A DNA stretch of 25,137 nt from Pelargonium cotyledonis (Eukaryota; Streptophyta; Magnoliopsida; Geraniales; Geraniaceae), in NCBI GenBank assembly GCA_036897625.1, contig JAYMTA010000693.1, forward strand, positions 1 to 25,137, read 5' to 3'. The notes below the pieces were generated by a model that saw only the letters and a list, made by a program, of their open reading frames with translations, did not search any database and was not told the origin of the DNA. The position numbers and the translations under genes were made by a program. Positions 10,001 to 20,310 of this stretch are shown here, piece by piece (position 1 is the stretch's first letter; every line of letters starts with the position of its first letter).

Positions 10001-13000
10001 ATTTTTGTCTTTTTCCCCCTTCAGTCATTTTTTGTTGTATAGCATTCATTCTAGTCACACTATTGGGTCCTTAATCTTCACAGTGGTGGCTGGATTATTA
10101 CCCCCTTCTTGCTGACGAAGACAAGCCAATTGAGTGTACCCAGCTACCTGGAGAGACAATATATGTTCCAAGTGGGTGGTGGCACTGTATCCTGAATCTG
10201 GAAACCACTATTGCTGTTACACAGAATTTTGTAAATTCCAAAAACTTGGAATTTGTATGTCTGGATATGGCTCCTGGCTATCGTCATAAAGGAGTTTGCC
10301 GTGTAGGGTTACTTGTTCTAGATGAAGGAAGCATTGGTGACACTGAAAATTGTATATTTGATGATGAAGATAGTTTGAATAACTCAGACCTCACAAGGAA
10401 AGAGAAGAGAATCAAAGTTCATTATTCTGGGGATGATCCATGCAATGAAGAAACTACAATTGGTGCTTCTAGAAGTTATAATTTGTGGAAAAGAGGATTT
10501 TCTTACGATATAAATTTTTTATCCATGTTTTTGGATGAAGAGAGGGACCACTATAATTTTCCATGGAGCTCAGGAAACTGCATTGGACAACGAGAAATGA
10601 GAGAGTGGTTATCAAAGCTTTGGGTTAGGAAACCTGGGATTCGAGAACTAACATGGAAGGTATATTAACTTTTATTTATTTATTGTTAGCCTTTATGTTT
10701 GTTAAGTATGCTGTGCATAAACAATGTAATTACTATTTGCTCTCTTCTTCTTGTAACTATCTTGGCTGTGGGTTGACTTGATGATCCTTGTCATAGGATC
10801 TATCTACTCATACAGAACAACCAATAAACTTGAACTCTTTTATGAGACGAGTGTATCTGACGGCTTTTGATATAGAAATGACTGATGTGGTGATCTGTGT
10901 AAGGGCATACCTCACACCTACCATTATGTCTGCAAGCTTATGAATTTTGCTTTATAAGTATACTCAATTTCTCATTGTTTTTCTTTATTTCATGAAATAA
11001 GTAACTGCCATGGACTCATCTTTCTATGTCTTAACTATTTGGTACTGCTTTCTTCCATGAAATGTCTTAGGGAGCATGCATTGCAATAAATGCAAACAAA
11101 TGGCTGGAACGTCTAGCAGAAATATGTGCTTTCCACAATTTGCCTTTTCCAACAGATGATGAGAGGCTTCCTGTTGGCAGTGGCAGCAATCCTGTGAGTT
11201 TTCATTCACATACTCTTTTATAACATTTAAAGATGATTTTTTTTTTCTTTCTTTTGCTTCTTGGTTGACCTTACTGCTTCAATTTTATACACACTTGCAC
11301 TTATTTAAATCCCCAACTTTTTAACCTTATGATGAGTGAAAAAACTCTTAGGAGAAATTAATGCTAGGACTAGATGAAGTGTTTGTGTGAGACAAAATCA
11401 GAATTGTCATTGATTTTGGTTTGTGTCATAAGCAGATGGAAATGATGCATGATTTAAGTGAGAGAACTGAATTAGGGTAATAAATACACTCACAAAGAAA
11501 CTATTCTAACTTGAGATTACCTGGTAATTGAGCAATAGTTTTAACAGTTATTTTTTATAGTCTTCCATATATCTCCAGTAGTCAAGATTTTCAATGCTAT
11601 TTGGAATGAAGTGTTATCATCAGGGCTTCATTGCCTCCTGAAGGAAGTAATTGATCATACTTTCTGGTTCTTTTAAAAAGCGATATGTGAACCGAAGTTA
11701 AAATTAGGATTAGTGGTAGCTAAGTACAAACAGCAAATGAAAAGGAGTAGATTATTTGGAAATGCCAATACAGTGCATGCATTTGTTGAGCATGATGAAT
11801 TACAGGTGTTCACATTAAAGAATTTGACTACATCACTTGTAATTATTGTCGTATAATTATCCAAAGTAAAAGTAACTTTTCCAGTTTGGATATTTAGTGG
11901 GACATGGAAGTGTGTGTGTGTGTGTATGCATAAGATGATCATGAAGATAACAAAAATGTAGTTTATTCTCAAAGGTAAATTCTTTGTCTTGCTAAACAGG
12001 TTTATCTCATGGGAGACTTTGTCACCAAAATCTTCATTGAAGGAGGTTTGGAAGCTTCAATTCATGGTTTAGGCGCTGAGGTGGGATATTATTCTCTCTT
12101 CCTGATTTATAAATCTTTCTCAAATGCCATCTGATTCTTGCACTTTTGTGTACAGCTTCAGTTGTACAGTCTACTGCAAGAAGTCCACTCCCCCTTGAAA
12201 AATCATATTCCTGATGTCGTGGCAAGCGGAATTCTTTATTTTGAAAACGGTTCGTATTCAATAGTTCCTTGGGATGGAAAAGGAGTGCCTGATGTTATTG
12301 CCAAATCTAATTTGATTCCAAAGAAGTTTGTGGAAGATGGTTTTGCTTTTGGTGTATGGAGCAAGAAAAAGTTTGAGTATAAAATAGCTGGGATGTCAGA
12401 GCATGATATACTCACTTCAGCAGGATGTACTTGGATATGGCCGTATATAATAACAAAACGATGCAAAGGGAAAATGATGTCTCAGTTGTAAGTTATCTTG
12501 ACTTAGTTCAACTGCACCTGAAATTTTAGACATTTACATAAGCTACAAAAAGCAAAGTGCAGTCTTGAAATTGTTATTGTTTCTGCAGAAGAGATGAACT
12601 ATCCTGGGAAGATGCATTGAACTTAGCTTCCTTCTTGGGAGAGCAGCTGCGTAACCTCCATCTCTTGCCCCATCCGCCTTTTAATGATCAAGCTTTCTCA
12701 GATATTGAGCACGAGAGGATGTTGTCCACTAATGGTAATATGGAAGTTGTTCATTGTAAATCAAACATTCCAGAAGAATGGGAACTCTTCATGAGAACTC
12801 TGACCCAAAAGAAGAAGGATGTCTCAAGCCGCTTAACTAAATGGTAAGCCCATCTCTCAGCAGAGGAGCCAACTAACTTTTGAGCAAATATGTTCCCATA
12901 ATTTGAGGGACATAGGTACACTTCTTTTTCCATTTGCTGTTGTGTGAGGCACCTTGTGCTTATTTTGGGTGCAAAGTATAGTGCATATGTTTTGTTTATC

Positions 13001-16000
13001 TTAGAAAGCAAACAATATGGAAATAAACAATTTCACGATATTTCCTGGAATAGTTGCCTTCACCGTTTGCATAACTATTCAGATGTCAAATTTGGATAAT
13101 TTACAGGTTTACTAGCAAGTGTTTAGACACGGCTGGATACTGTTTTTGTCTTGATATGTGCAACAAGGCAGTTGCCCTGATGGAGGTTTACTTTTAAGTA
13201 TAATAGATTGGAGAGTGTGGTCCCTGTGGTTTTTTCTCTAGTTGATGCATTTGTACTCTATTAGATGGTCTAGAAAAACATTTCTTGTTGGTTTTCCCGC
13301 ACTAGATGATGTGTGTAACTTGAGTTTTTTGTTGGTCACGGTGTAGGTTCTTGATAACGATCTTGGCAGTTTTCATTTTTTTACATGCTTGGATAGCCTG
13401 AGTAGTAGTTCTGATTGATTCTCCACAGTTCCACATTAAAGGGATTTAAGTATTTAGCTGAATAGAGTTTGTGTTCTGATCTAATGCTCTACCTAAACCT
13501 ATAGGCCCCAGCAAAGTGTGTTTCTCCTTTATTCTCTTTTCAATGTCAAAGATAGTTTTTAGCCAATGTTTCCTCTATGTGAAAATCAGAGCTCCATCGC
13601 TATTGTTATTGGTGGTGACATGGAGGTCTGTAAAAGCATTTTACTGACATGCCACTATAGAATTATGTTTCACTACTCTGAAAAGTTTCGCTTTCATTTT
13701 GTAGGGGATATCCAATTCCTAGCTCATTAATAGAGAAAGCTAATGAATACATCCCGCATGATTTCGAAAAGATTCTTGACATATATGAGGTTTGCTCCAT
13801 ATCCAGTCTTGTTCATTATTATACCACTTTGAGTTTCACTTTCCATATTTTGTTACAGGTATCCTATTGCTGTCTTCTATGTCTTACTTTTATTATATTC
13901 AGGATGATAGTGGCACAAAGAAAGTTCATAAACCTTGCTCCTGGATACATTCAGATATTATGGATGACAATATCTTCATGGAACAATGTTCAGTTAATCC
14001 TTGCACAAGTGAAGAATTAGTTGATGCTGACCTGATGAATGGATCTCCCATTAATCGTCATTACAGATATAATAAAGAGGGAAAGTCATGGTGTCCTAGC
14101 TACATTCTGGATTTCAGTAATCTTTCTATAGGTTAGTGCTTCTCTTTTCAGTTAATACTCAATTAAGAATGTCTATGAGTAGGCTGTCTACCATTATCAG
14201 CATTGATAAGTAGAGTTTTGATGGGATGAAACAAATAGAAAAGAACATAAAAAAAAACTTAAGCTATTAGGTGTAGGGTCCAAGTAGTATACTGTATACC
14301 AAGTGGTCTCAAACTTCACATTCTTTCAGTATGAAATACTTGAACGCTAACCCTCACATGATCAAAACGCAACAGACCTTGCATGTAGGCCAAGAACTAA
14401 TAGGGTGCATGGCAACACAAACAGCTCACTAGTAAGCTATTAGGTGGATGACCCACATAGTATGTCAAGTGGTCTCAAACTTTACAATATTTGAATGTGA
14501 CATACTTGAACGCTCCTCACGTGCATGCCGAAAAACACAACAGGCTTTGCACGTGGATCAAGAATTAATGGGGAGGCAACACAAACGGGTCACTATTCCC
14601 AAACCAAACCAGAACCGATACCATCTTCAACATTATTCCAAACCTTAAAGCTTAAACTATAAGATGGAGGACCCAACTAGTATATAAAGTGGTCTCAAAC
14701 TTCTCAATAATTGAATGTGAGATACTTGAACGCTCCTCACGTGCAAAAGAAAAACTCAACTGGCCTTGCACGCGGAACATGAATCATAGGGGAGGCAACA
14801 CAAACAGGTCACTAGGCCCAAACCAAACCAGAACTGATACCATGTTAAACTTTATTCCAACCCCAAAAGCTTAAACAATAAGATGGAGGGACCAATTAGT
14901 ATACAAAGTGGTCTCAAACTTCACTTTCTTTTAATGTATGAGACTTTAACAATCCTTATGTCTTGTCTTTAAACTTAGTGTGTTGCACCCAAAAACTACA
15001 TGATGACATGGTTTTGTTGGAATGGTTCCTATAGTTGAAGTTGTTTTCAGATAGTTGTCCTTCCTAATACATTGATTCATTTCATGGTGGTTGTAGTTGT
15101 AGGCAACCCCCTTAGGTTTAAAATTGCTTTTATAACTTAGACTTGTTTGGATGTTAAATTTCTTTATAATACACCACTTAGACTTGTTTAGATATTACAC
15201 AATTAAAAACCTCTTTACAACACACCAATAGTAATTTTTTGGGTCCATAATGTCTTAAGTACAAGTAAACTTCATCTAATTTAGTGAAAAGAGTTGAATC
15301 CAACTGAAATTAAAGTTTGCTAGACCACTTGTTTTAAGGTGTAATCATTTCCAGAAAAAAAATCTTTTATCTATTCCCAGCGAATGGTGCCTATAGCCTA
15401 TAGTTGGGCTGAATTCAGATTGCCATCCTTCCCATTGCCAAAATTCATTAGACTTGTTTGGATATTACACAATTATAAATATTTTATTAGAATTTCTTCT
15501 GTTTATTGCATGTTTTGGGTGTATTTGAGTACATGTGTATTCCCCAAACACTATCTTATGAGACTTATGGTGTTATCTTTATGTTTTATTTAAGTTTACA
15601 ACAAACCTTGCAACTCTACTTATGACTGGGAGTTGCAATATGGTAGCGACTATGATAGTGGAAAATTGTGCTAGTTATAATGTAGGATCACAGTGCTGCA
15701 GTTGCAAGGAGAGCGATGCTTTTCCTGTGATGTCATTATGTAAGTAGTAATGGAAAGTGGTGTGCTTGATTGACTTAGAATCAGGATGGTATTGCTATAG
15801 TGATACACAGTTTGCAGGATGGAGGAGTGCGTATCATGTCTTCAAACTCTTATGTGTAATCACCAGTATTCTATATATAGTAAGTTGAATGGAGGTAGTA
15901 TTTATGTAGACTGTAGAGCACCATCTATGTATTGGAAAAAAACAGCTCTTAGGAAATGGATGATAATAGGGAGGGAAAAGGTATATACGAATATTAGGTA

Positions 16001-17663
16001 ATTGTATTCTTTTTGTGTGAGACAAACTACATTCCTTGTATTCAAATGCATGTGATGCACTGATGCTGCTATCCTTTGATAAAGCTACCTTTCATGTCAG
16101 CATTTTTTGTGGATTTGTATATGGAACTTGTTTCAGACTTGGTTACTTGTGTCGATGCTTTGATATTCTTAAAAAAACTATAGTTTGAAGTATTTGAATC
16201 TGGAGACAGGTTTTTGTTGCGGCACTTCGGAGACTCTAGAGCACCCATATTATATCATTATACTTGAATCACACCTGCTTCTTTGTTTCTTTTTCAGGTG
16301 ACCCCCTCTGTGACATAATACCTTTGCATTTAGATGTCTTTAGAGGTGACTCTACTCTCCTCAAGCAATTCCTAGAAAGCTATAAGCTTCCATTATCAAG
16401 AAAAATATTGCAGCATGAATCGGTGGAGTTTGCCAAAAAGTTTGAGCAGCTTTCATACCATGCCATGTAAGTGAATGATCTTCATATCAGTCTTTATTCT
16501 TGTCAGTCTTGTTGACATCATTGTTGGTTTATATTCTATTTTATTATTTTGACTCTCTTTGGTATTCATGACCTTGACGGACGAATCTATCCTGTATGAG
16601 GACTAAACTGGCCAAGACACTTGTCCTGTATTGCATTTATATATCACTGTCTCAGTTTGGTGCATATTTTAATGGTTTGATACTAAGTGCTACTTTTAAG
16701 GGCTATAGTCATAGTAAATGAGTGGAAAAAAGGACTTTGAAGAGAGAATTGTAGATGGTACGTATGACCAAAAGTTAGGGCGTGAGAAACACTTTCCTCC
16801 CTGCTGGACAACATGCAGTTTTTTTTCTATCTTTCCCCATTTCCTTCTATCCTATGGGGGTTCTTTGGATCCAGAATGACATGATATTGCAGGAATTTCT
16901 TTCTCAACCATTTATGGCGTTGATACTGATGTTTTGGCAGTGGTTTGGTTGTTGGTTAATTAGTGATACCAAAATTCTCAAGCAATGCATATGGTATTAA
17001 TTTTGCATTCGTACATCTTAGGATTTTTTCTTCCAAGTTGTTCATATGAACACATTGATACCAAGCATTGAAAAACCAATATACTACACAAGTCACGAGC
17101 ATTGCAGAACCAGCCCAAAAGCATCTACAGAACAGTGCTTATATGTTACCATTTTTCACAAGCCATAACATGTAATATTCAGTACCCTCTCAGAGAGATT
17201 TTTCTTATTCAGCTCGTGATTATTTTAGAACTAGATAAGATGACGTGCAATTGGCACTGTTTTCTCTTTCTTTCTTAGTTGCATGTAAGTCCATAGTGGC
17301 CCATTACTATGATGTGAGCTTTACTGCATGCATCTTTACCAATTGAAAACACACACACACACAAATTTCCTGATGTTAGCGTCATTACTATTACTATTAT
17401 TATTTCAAATATTAGATGGACATCTGCTCGACAATGTATTGTCATTTTTATTGCTCTTATCTATTGATTCTGTGTGTTGTCATCTGGTTGGACTAACTTG
17501 GGATGGATGGTCTTATGTGTGCAGGTGTTACTGCATTTTGCATGATGACAATGTATTGGGGGCTATTTTTAGTATATGGGAAGAACTCCAAAATGCGACT
17601 TCTTGGGAAGAAGTTGAGCACACAGTATGGGGAGAATTAAATAATTACAGGGGCACGTATTGA
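4055..17663 (+). CDS. JMJ21: F-box / JmjC domain / APH-like kinase-fold protein (JMJ21 type), 16 exons
   Basis: Exons: 4055-4203, 5022-5135, 5416-5477, 5573-5715, 7047-7244, 7333-7532, 9899-9998, 10084-10659, 11071-11193, 12000-12080, 12156-12487, 12589-12843, 13705-13789, 13903-14131, 16298-16466 and 17525-17663. All introns are GT-AG and the frame stays open for 984 aa; remembered Arabidopsis At1g78280 is about 940 aa. Domains: F-box at residues 22-60 (VLPDELISTILEYLSP); JmjC at about 150-390 with Fe(II) ligands His271 and Asp273 (SWHVDP) and His356 (GWWHCI), plus Lys288 (GRKRW) where JMJD6 binds 2-oxoglutarate; and an aminoglycoside-phosphotransferase-like region at about 550-940 with Lys565, Glu582, HSDIMDDN (822-829) and ILDF...GDP (874-885). 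The JmjC part resembles the JMJD6 group, hydroxylases or demethylases. The F-box suggests an SCF ubiquitin ligase role. Substrates are unknown. All key residues are present, so the gene looks functional despite the repeats in its introns. Confidence 0.93.
5181..5265. mobile_element. Short Stowaway-like MITE, 81 bp, in intron 2
   Basis: The left end, CTCCCACTGTCCC from 5183, and the right end, GGACGGAGAGAG to 5263, are imperfect inverted repeats flanked by TA (5181-5182, 5264-5265). It is much shorter than the 206-bp element and probably an internally deleted derivative. It lies between exons 2 and 3 of the F-box/JmjC gene and ends 150 bp before exon 3. Confidence 0.8.
6361..6437. repeat. 77-bp exact direct repeat, copy 2 (intron 4)
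   Basis: Identical to bases 1-77 of the window. It lies in intron 4 of the F-box/JmjC gene, just left of a TRIM-like segment. Confidence 0.9.
6474..6830 (+). mobile_element. TRIM-like / non-autonomous LTR element fragment in intron 4
   Basis: ATAATCAGAGC near 6482 resembles a degenerate initiator-tRNA-Met primer-binding site (TGGTATCAGAGC). About 200 bp downstream, GCACGTGAAGGAGAG (polypurine-like) is followed by TGTTGAAGTAG...GTCTCATATTGG from about 6703, like the 5' start of a plant TRIM/Copia LTR. The start resembles the LTR at 9205-9311. A clear 5' LTR is not visible, so this is called a fragment. Confidence 0.45.
7997..8015. repeat. (GT)n microsatellite
   Basis: About nine GT units in intron 6 of the F-box/JmjC gene. 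Confidence 0.9.
8297..8350. mobile_element. Possible tiny retro-insertion: (ATT)n tract between 13-bp direct repeats
   Basis: AGGTGAAGCTTTA occurs at 8297-8309 and again at 8338-8350. The 28 bp between them consist of (TTA)n, a T-run and GATAAGC. On the minus strand this reads as a short stub plus an A-rich (AAT)n tail, the pattern of a severely 5'-truncated LINE insertion with target-site duplication. Simple slippage is an alternative. Confidence 0.35.
8870..9160 (+). mobile_element. LINE (L1-type) reverse transcriptase 3'-end remnant in intron 6
   Basis: From 8895 the frame reads MRKHRIRWVGHMQRREVSN, then after one in-frame stop KRRGWPNLTWNVV, and a little downstream a frame with MIHVADFNIV. 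These match the remembered C-terminal tail of plant L1 ORF2 proteins (RLRWFGHVQRR, GRPKKTW, IHVADP), followed by a GTTGTTGTT stretch typical of their ends. Stops and frameshifts show that it is dead. It has the same orientation as the host gene. Confidence 0.75.
9205..9311 (+). mobile_element. Solo LTR of the TRIM-like family in intron 6
   Basis: It starts TTGAAGTATCCCATATTGAA, has GTGAAGTTTGGGACC in the middle, and ends CTTAAGCTTTTGGGTTGGAG then TAAAGTTTACA. It is homologous to the reverse complement of each LTR unit in the 14261-14950 array, so it lies in the opposite orientation. No second LTR is adjacent. Confidence 0.65.
11911..11925. repeat. (TG)n microsatellite
   Basis: A run of TG units in intron 9 of the F-box/JmjC gene. 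Confidence 0.85.
14261..14950 (-). mobile_element. Tandem array of a TRIM-like LTR element in intron 14
   Basis: Four head-to-tail units begin near 14261, 14434, 14654 and 14873. Two have a period of about 220 bp, the first is shorter and the last is LTR only. Each carries AGTGGTCTCAAACTT; three carry CTTGAACGCT followed by a CTCAC motif (CCTCACGTGC in two); the middle units end with CCAAACCAGAAC and GATACCAT. On the minus strand this is an LTR starting CGTTCAAG, ending TTTAACA, followed by TGGTATCAG, the primer-binding site for initiator tRNA-Met, then a short internal segment and a purine-rich GCACGTGAGGAG. Very short LTRs, almost no internal region and tandem arrangement are features of TRIM elements. 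No protein is encoded. Confidence 0.75.
17349..17363. repeat. (CA)n microsatellite
   Basis: A short CA run in the last intron of the F-box/JmjC gene. Confidence 0.8.
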
Positions 17664-17954
17664 TTGTCATTCTCAATATTTTTCTTCCTTTAACAGATGG
17701 GTCTCAAGTGTTCAGTATTCCAAAATAATTGGGGCAAACTAGTCATAGTATATATTGCATTACTGTTGGTTGGATAATTGTCTAGTTAATGATAACTATT
17801 GTTTTGATGGAATAATTCATATGAACAAATGAAACATGAGCAATATGAAAACATGCCTTTTGGATAAATCCATATGTTGCTATTCTTATGAAAACAGGCT
17901 CAACTTTTTATTTAAAAATAGTCTTTTGACAACTAACATATATAGATATATGTG

Positions 17955-18993
17955 TTAGGCTGCAGCAGGCTTGGAAGCAGCAGCAGAGAGCCTGGACCTT
18001 CTCTTGGCTAAGCTTTCGCTGCGTCGCTCTCTCTGCTCCTTCAATCTGGCAGCAAGGAGCTTCTGGTACTCAGCTGCCTCTGCCTTGGCCTTTCCTATTC
18101 TCTTCTTCTTCTCGGCAATCCTTTCTCGCTTCCTCTGCACCGTCAGTGGAGTCACCAACCTACTTCTTCCCTGCCACCATGACCAGGTAAGTAGTGTACA
18201 TTAATTACAAACAATATATATATAGTAACACATACACACACATAGTGAATGAGATGAGAGGTAGGTACCAGATTTGGTGGTGAATGATCTGCGGTAAGTG
18301 TTGACGTACTTGCGAACGTCATCTACCTTAGAGAGGTTGAAGAGTTTTTGGATCTTGGATGCTCTCTTAGGACCTCTCATTCTTGGCTTCTCAGTGTCAG
18401 TGAGGCCAGGAAGATCATTCTCACCCACTTTCACAATAACAAGGTTGAGAACTGATATATCTTGGCTCACAATGCACCCCCGCACCGATTTCCTCCTGCG
18501 CTCTCCATTGCGCCTTCCGAATCCACGGAAGCAAGGACTCCCTGCCAAAACCAATGCTTTCAATGTTTTCAAAAGCATGGATGCTATATATTGGTGCATG
18601 GGCGTTACCTCTGTGAAGCAAGAGATGGACATGACCAGGGGTGAGCACGCCCTGCTTCATTGGGAATCCTTGCTTGTCGCAGCCTCCCGTTATCTTGAAC
18701 ACGTAACCCTTGAATTCCTGTAAATCAATATAAGATGAGATCTGAGAAGAACTCAGAATCTATAGCTAGCTAGTTTCTTGCAGTACCTCTCCGAAGGCGT
18801 CTCCATGAACCTCCTGTGAGATCCTCTTGTCAATCACAGCTCGTCTACAAATCACATCATGTAATATATATACGAAACTAATGAACAGCCAAAAACAAAT
18901 TAGATAGGTAAAGAGGAAGACAACTGACAGCTTGTGGTCGTCGTCGATTTCAAGCTTCTTCTGGCATCCCGTCGTTGGGTTCGCGATATTGAA
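17955..18993 (-). pseudogene. RPS6: 40S ribosomal protein eS6 (RPS6) copy, frame broken near the C-terminal third
   Basis: Minus-strand exons with good eS6 similarity: 18993-18929 ([19 protein letters not shown]), 18844-18787 ([18 protein letters not shown]), 18717-18609 ([20 protein letters not shown]), 18541-18269 ([10 protein letters not shown] to [14 protein letters not shown]) and 18170-17955 ([19 protein letters not shown] to the stop). eS6 is a small-subunit protein and a TOR/S6K target; the C-terminal [14 protein letters not shown] is still present. The first four junctions are in phase. The last donor is phase 1, but the only usable acceptor leads to GGKK-stop. The coding total is 23 nt below the expected 750, all within the usual GKEVSKAPKIQ segment, so a 23-nt deletion is inferred. 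The start exon (ATG-Lys) is not clear; ATGAAA|GT at 19105-19098 is the only near candidate. Introns are kept, so this is not a processed copy. If transcribed, it would give a protein of about 173 aa. Confidence 0.8.
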
Positions 18994-19287
18994 CTGCAAA
19001 ATGTGGACAACGACGCAAACAGAATGTCGAATTAAGTAGCAATATAATACAGAGACTTTGGTATCTTTCGAAACAGAAGTTTAGTTTCAGATATGGAACT
19101 TTCATCGTTGCCGGACAGATGTGTGCAGTGGGTTTTGCATATTGGCTGCATGCATGGCTTTCACTACATGTATCTTGTTTTCGAGAAACTAAACAACCGT
19201 ATCCCTACTGACCACAGTTTTAGCAAAGCAAAATATATTTATGACTTTCTATTTGATTGACATCTCACTATTATTAGTATTTTAATA

Positions 19288-19741
19288 TTGTATTTTTTAA
19301 TGCAAAAAATAATACTTTATTAATTTAAATCAAACTATAACAAAGATATAGAACTTGAGGCTTAAAAATCAACACACTCATACAAATAATTTGAAAATCT
19401 AACTAATTCGTGGGTAACTCGGTTTATAGACTAACCCGAAAATAAAATAAAAATGACGCTACCAGACTATGGCACAATGGTTAAAACATCTCGAATAATC
19501 AAACAAAAGGCACTGGAATCCTCACCATCAGTCTGAATTATCAAGTTGAAGACATAAAAATCCTCCTCTCCAGCCTAAAGAGCACAAACATATAACAACG
19601 ATTGCACTTGGAGTTAAGGCGATCACGTGGATGGCTTTCCCAACGGCCCTTGCAACCATCGGGTCTATCATCTGATTTGACACCAAACTCGAAGGTTGAT
19701 CCGATGACTCTAGTCAAACAACCACCTTCCAAGTCACTTCT
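19288..19741 (-). repeat. A-rich interspersed repeat, copy 2 (inverted relative to copy 1)
   Basis: The minus strand of this segment aligns with 2655-3125, ending in the same A/T-rich tail (TTTAAATTAATAAAGT, then GCATTAAAAAATAC). The minus strand has a 106-residue open frame (19861-19541) with the pattern CKGRWESHPRDRLNSKCNRC, not recognised and not open in the other copy. The two copies are about 16 kb apart. Confidence 0.7.
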
Positions 19742-20071
19742 TCCTTCTCTGCAACTGCCTCCTGCTGCCCTAAACGCACGCCAATAAAAGAAAACATCCC
19801 GCGAATCTACGTCGCACTGCAAAACATTAAAAGCCCAAAACCTGTTAATAAAACAAGACACGTTATCTTAACAAGAAAGACCGCAATTTGCTATCTGCAA
19901 ATCTAAAAGATAAGTCACCGCTTTGAAAAACCAAAGCAGTCGTAACTGAACAAAAGCCCTAATCAACTCCCAAAACGGGAGAAAAAAAGAATGATGCACA
20001 AACCCTACTTTTCTTTAAAATAGTAATTGTAGTTATTATAATATTGTATTTTGATTCCGCCTTCATGAATA

Positions 20072-20310
20072 AAAGAGATAAGAGAGACGAGTTCCCGACG
20101 CTTATCAAGATTCAAAGTTTTCTGCTTTCTATTGTTTCCAGCATCGATAGTTCTTTTACTACTAATTTTACATTCTCATCTTGGGTGGCAATTCTATCTT
20201 GTGTCTAAGTTAGGATTTGACGCACTTTTTTGTACTTTTATTATGACCTTAGGGTCAAGTTAATAAAACGTACTGTTTGTTTATAAATAAATAAATAAAG
20301 AGATAAGAGA
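20072..20310 (+). mobile_element. 5'-truncated retro-insertion with 14-bp target-site duplications
   Basis: AAAGAGATAAGAGA occurs at 20072-20085 and again at 20297-20310. The 211 bp between them end with GGGTCAAGTTAATAAAACG and a tail of AAAT units (TTATAAATAAATAAAT). This is the layout of a LINE (or SINE) integrated by target-primed reverse transcription in plus orientation. No A/B boxes were seen, so a LINE 3'-UTR fragment is preferred. Confidence 0.7.

Noticed and set aside
17664-17954. Possible shared regulatory element between the convergent JmjC and eS6 genes
   Set aside because: Only AT-rich 3'-UTR-like sequence is visible; no motif or hairpin stands out.
18766-18999. Reading the eS6 N-terminus directly from a start at 18999 (MQFNIANP)
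   Set aside because: The apparent Met is a TTG within an intron acceptor (TTTTGCAG); eS6 genes normally bring ATG-Lys from a separate first exon.
19470-19522. Box A-like TGGCACAATGG and a weak box B-like GGAATCC suggesting a tRNA gene or SINE head
   Set aside because: Box B is poor, no cloverleaf can be drawn, and the homology to the copy at 2655-3125 extends well beyond both sides, so it does not mark an element start.
19541-19861. 106-residue minus-strand open frame as a possible gene
   Set aside because: It overlaps the interspersed repeat, its frame is not kept in the other copy, and no start context or exon partners are seen.
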